Assembly: GCA_905178155.1 (NCBI GenBank)
Contig: CAJINV010000009.1
Span: forward strand, 3,528,768-3,592,767
Reading direction: 5' to 3'
Source of the DNA: Amoebophrya sp. A120
Lineage: Eukaryota; Sar; Dinophyceae; Syndiniales; Amoebophryaceae
Length of the DNA stretch: 64,000 nt
Shown: positions 62,062-64,000 of the stretch, piece by piece
How the letters are laid out: every line of letters begins with the position of its first letter
How positions within the stretch are numbered: the stretch's first letter is position 1
Notes under the pieces: model-generated
Databases searched by the model: none
What the model was told of the DNA's origin: nothing
What the model saw: the letters and a program-made list of their open reading frames with translations, nothing else
Program-made: the position numbers and the translations under genes

Positions 62062-64000
62062 ATGAATCTCATTTCGACCGGCCGCGACAGCGGCCTGATG
62101 CTGCGCCGCCGGTCTTCCTCCCAGATGGCCGAGCAGGCGAGCATGGGAGTGACGCCAAAGCACATTTTCGACCAACTCGCTTCCGGTGCCGGAAACTCCG
62201 GGAGCTTCTTGTTGGACAACATGAATTTGAAGCGGAAAATCCACGTTCTGCTCGAGAATCGATGTACTTTTACCATGCTCTAGTACACGTGCAGCATGAC
62301 GTCTCTCTTGGTCTCACGGCTCCATATCACATGCAGGACAAACCCAGCATCTTATGCATAATGTGCAATATCAATTTTAAATGGGAAAACGAAAATCAAA
62401 ATCATAACAGCCGTTACCCACTTCATTCACCTGTCCATCTGTCTTTCCATTCTCTGCGTCATCTTCGAGACCCTATCCAGGAAAAAACACCCATCCCCAT
62501 CCATTTTTTGCATGACAAATAGTGGATTTTATGCATGTTTTGCATGACAAATTGGATGGGGATGGGTGTTTTTTCCTGGATAGACCCATTGGCGCTCCTA
62601 CGAGGAATTTTGGAACGTGATGGAGATCTATTTCACGACGATTTTCACGATCGAATTTGGTCTCCGATGGTACGCCTACATCCCCATCGAGAAAATGATG
62701 GTCAACGCCCGCTGGAGCTGCAGAACTCCTACTTCGGACGATGAAAACGCGTACCTTTCTCCGTATTACAGGAGAGCCGGGCGGTTTGACTTCCTGACGA
62801 GGTCCTGGCTGAATCTGCTGGATTTCTTCAGCATTTTACCGCTGTATCTGTCGGCGGTGTTTTCCCTGCTGGACCTGGTTTTGTCGGACGAAAACAACAG
62901 TGACGATAATTCCTCGACCACTTCAAATTCCTCATCTTCCAACGAGCAGCACGCGATGGACGTTATCAATGCTCTCCGGGTGTTGCGGATCTTTCGGTTG
63001 ATGAAGATTTTGCGGAATTTGAACCCCTCCGGGTTTTACCTAATGTACCAAACCTTGAAGCGGAGCTACACCGGGATCTCGATCTTGGCGTTTTTCCTCT
63101 CGGTGTTTCTGTGTCTCTTCTCCTCTGTCATGTACTACGCGGAGATGCAGGAGTGTCCGAGTAAGGGGCTGCTTTTGAAGGATTTCCGGTACGAGTTTGA
63201 AGGGACCACAACAGCAAGTGCTATTGCCGGCGGTGCGACAATATTAAGCAGCACGTCAACCGAACAAGAGATCCTGGCCGAATACCGCGAAGCGTGCGCA
63301 GCCTCTACTTCCGGATTTACGAAGAATCTGCCCTTCCTCTACCCGGGGCGAAATCCACTGATGTTCCAAACAACATCTGCCCAAGCTGTCACTACTATCG
63401 TGCCTGTAGGTGCTGGTGGTACTGTAGTACAGCATCAAATCAGCGCAGCTTCCTCGGGTAGTACGGGTTCCATCAACGCCTTCGAGCACGACATGAGCAA
63501 GGCCTACCTCTGTTGCGATTTGCAGCAGGGGCACGAGGCGTCGGAGAATTTTCCCTCGGTTCTCGCCGCAGCGTGGTGGGCGGTGTATCAAATGCAAAGA
63601 TGTCTGGGTCTGGAAGGTTGCAAGACTTGTCATGCAGATCTTCCATGACCCATAACGCCAGCAATGCATGACGTAGCATCACAGACTTTCAGACGGCTTC
63701 CTGATGCCTACTCCGCATGAGAAATGGCCTGTTCCCATGGCGCAGACTGGACTTCTCTTGCTGGTCATGCAATACAGATTTGCTTAGAGTCCAGAGATTG
63801 CATGACAAGTTGCAAAATTCCAGACCCAGACATATTTGCAATGCATACGGTGGTCACGATGACGACGGTCGGGTACGGGGATTACGTCCCTGTGACTTTT
63901 TTCGGCAAGGTGGTCGGGATGATCACCATGTTGAGCTACGCAATGGAAAACTATCGCACTTTGGTAGAAAAAATAGCATCACAAATAATTATTTTGGCAA
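62062..64000 (+). CDS. G13: voltage-gated potassium channel, 3' end outside window
   Basis: Exons 62062 to about 62263, about 62371-62473, 62588-63585, 63853-63936, then beyond the window. The N-terminus ends KRKIHVLLEN, then S1 (AVTHFIHLSICLSILCVIF), S2 (NVMEIYFTTIFTIEFGLRW), S3 (LDFFSILPLYLSAVFSLL), S4 with spaced arginines (ALRVLRIFRLMKILRN), S5 (GISILAFFLSVFLCLFSSVM), a long extracellular loop of about 115 residues (63140-63560), and the pore helix WWAVVTMTTVGYGDYVPV with the K+ filter TVGYGD. The filter exon begins right after an introner at 63586-63847. The exact junction of the first intron (about 62264-62370) is unresolved: no AG lies in the right phase. From 63937 the frame stops looking like S6, and an introner probably starts there. 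Confidence 0.9.
62264..62370 (+). other. Intron in G13, ends unresolved
   Basis: Coding resumes near 62371 in the S1 frame (LNGKTKIKIITAVTH). A donor GTACTT lies at 62264 but no AG of fitting phase precedes the exon; the right end GTGCAATA resembles an introner terminus. Confidence 0.5.
62474..62582. mobile_element. Introner, family C
   Basis: Starts TATCCAGGAAAAAACACCC, ends GGGTGTTTTTTCCTGGATA; exact TSD gaccc at 62469-62473 and 62583-62587. In G13 between S1 and S2. Confidence 0.95.
63586..63847. mobile_element. Introner, family A
   Basis: TATCAAATGCAAAGATGTCT... to ...TTTGCAATGCATA; exact TSD cggtg at 63581-63585 and 63848-63852. In G13 inside the pore helix. Confidence 0.95.
63937..64000. 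mobile_element. Possible introner, left end only
   Basis: TACGCAATGGAAAACTATCG begins where the K+-channel S6 helix should continue but the translation turns polar. The start differs from TAT by one base; the right end and TSD (tgagc expected) are outside the window. Confidence 0.4.

Overview
Kind of organism. The window looks like nuclear DNA of an alveolate protist, most likely a parasitic (syndinean, Amoebophrya-like) dinoflagellate. This is inferred from the gene style and content (low-complexity-rich proteins, a Rab5-like GTPase, an SPX-EXS phosphate exporter, a secreted TSP1/vWA protein of apicomplexan-TRAP type) and above all from dense mobile introns with inverted-repeat ends. From memory, invasive intronic elements of this general kind have been reported in Amoebophrya genomes. 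No marker gene in the window fixes the species.

Layout. Thirteen protein genes (G1-G13), all on the + strand, cover about 0.2-2.4 kb and 9-64 kb: G1 unknown (5' end cut off, 223-2375); G2 lysine-rich secreted coiled-coil protein (9081-13448); G3 FAD-dependent oxidoreductase (14432-19273); G4 Rab5-like GTPase (20046-23240); G5 unknown acidic protein (24188-25327); G6 type II membrane protein with FN3-like and ILEI/FAM3-like regions (27143-30521); G7 N-myristoylated ankyrin-repeat protein (33317-37505); G8 secreted TSP1/vWA protein (38081-41526); G9 small protein (42260-43010); G10 kelch-RING protein (45043-50061); G11 SPX-EXS phosphate transporter of XPR1/PHO1 type (51701-57231); G12 S1/P1-nuclease-like membrane protein (58047-61238); G13 voltage-gated K+ channel (62062 to beyond the end). 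Between G1 and G2 lies 6.7 kb of unusual non-coding DNA: a palindromic satellite (2885-4290) and a GC-rich island (about 4570-7850), bounded by an inverted repeat.

The main system. The coding regions are broken by about 53 mobile introns (introners) of at least 15 sequence families. Almost all begin TAT and end ATA, carry terminal inverted repeats, and are flanked by a 5-bp target-site duplication (TSD). Removing the element plus one TSD copy restores the reading frame and conserved domains every time I checked: the Rab5 GTPase motifs, the kelch repeats, the EXS motif and the K+-channel filter all reassemble. Exon sums are whole codons for all eleven genes that are complete in the window (G2-G12); in G12 one junction is uncertain. 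Because the junction falls in an arbitrary TSD, most of these introns cannot have GT-AG ends. Several families are spliced from both orientations. About a dozen ordinary GT-AG introns are mixed in. No transposase is encoded here, so the elements look non-autonomous.

How the genes relate. I see no pathway linking neighbours; shared strand and short intergenic gaps fit the one-directional gene arrays known from dinoflagellates. G2, G6, G8 and G12 are predicted to enter the secretory pathway or sit in membranes, G4 would act in early endosomal traffic, G11 and G13 are transporters or channels, and G10 is a likely ubiquitin ligase. No rRNA, tRNA, CRISPR array or recognisable spliced-leader RNA gene was seen; one strongly structured stretch (30890-31190) could be an RNA gene.
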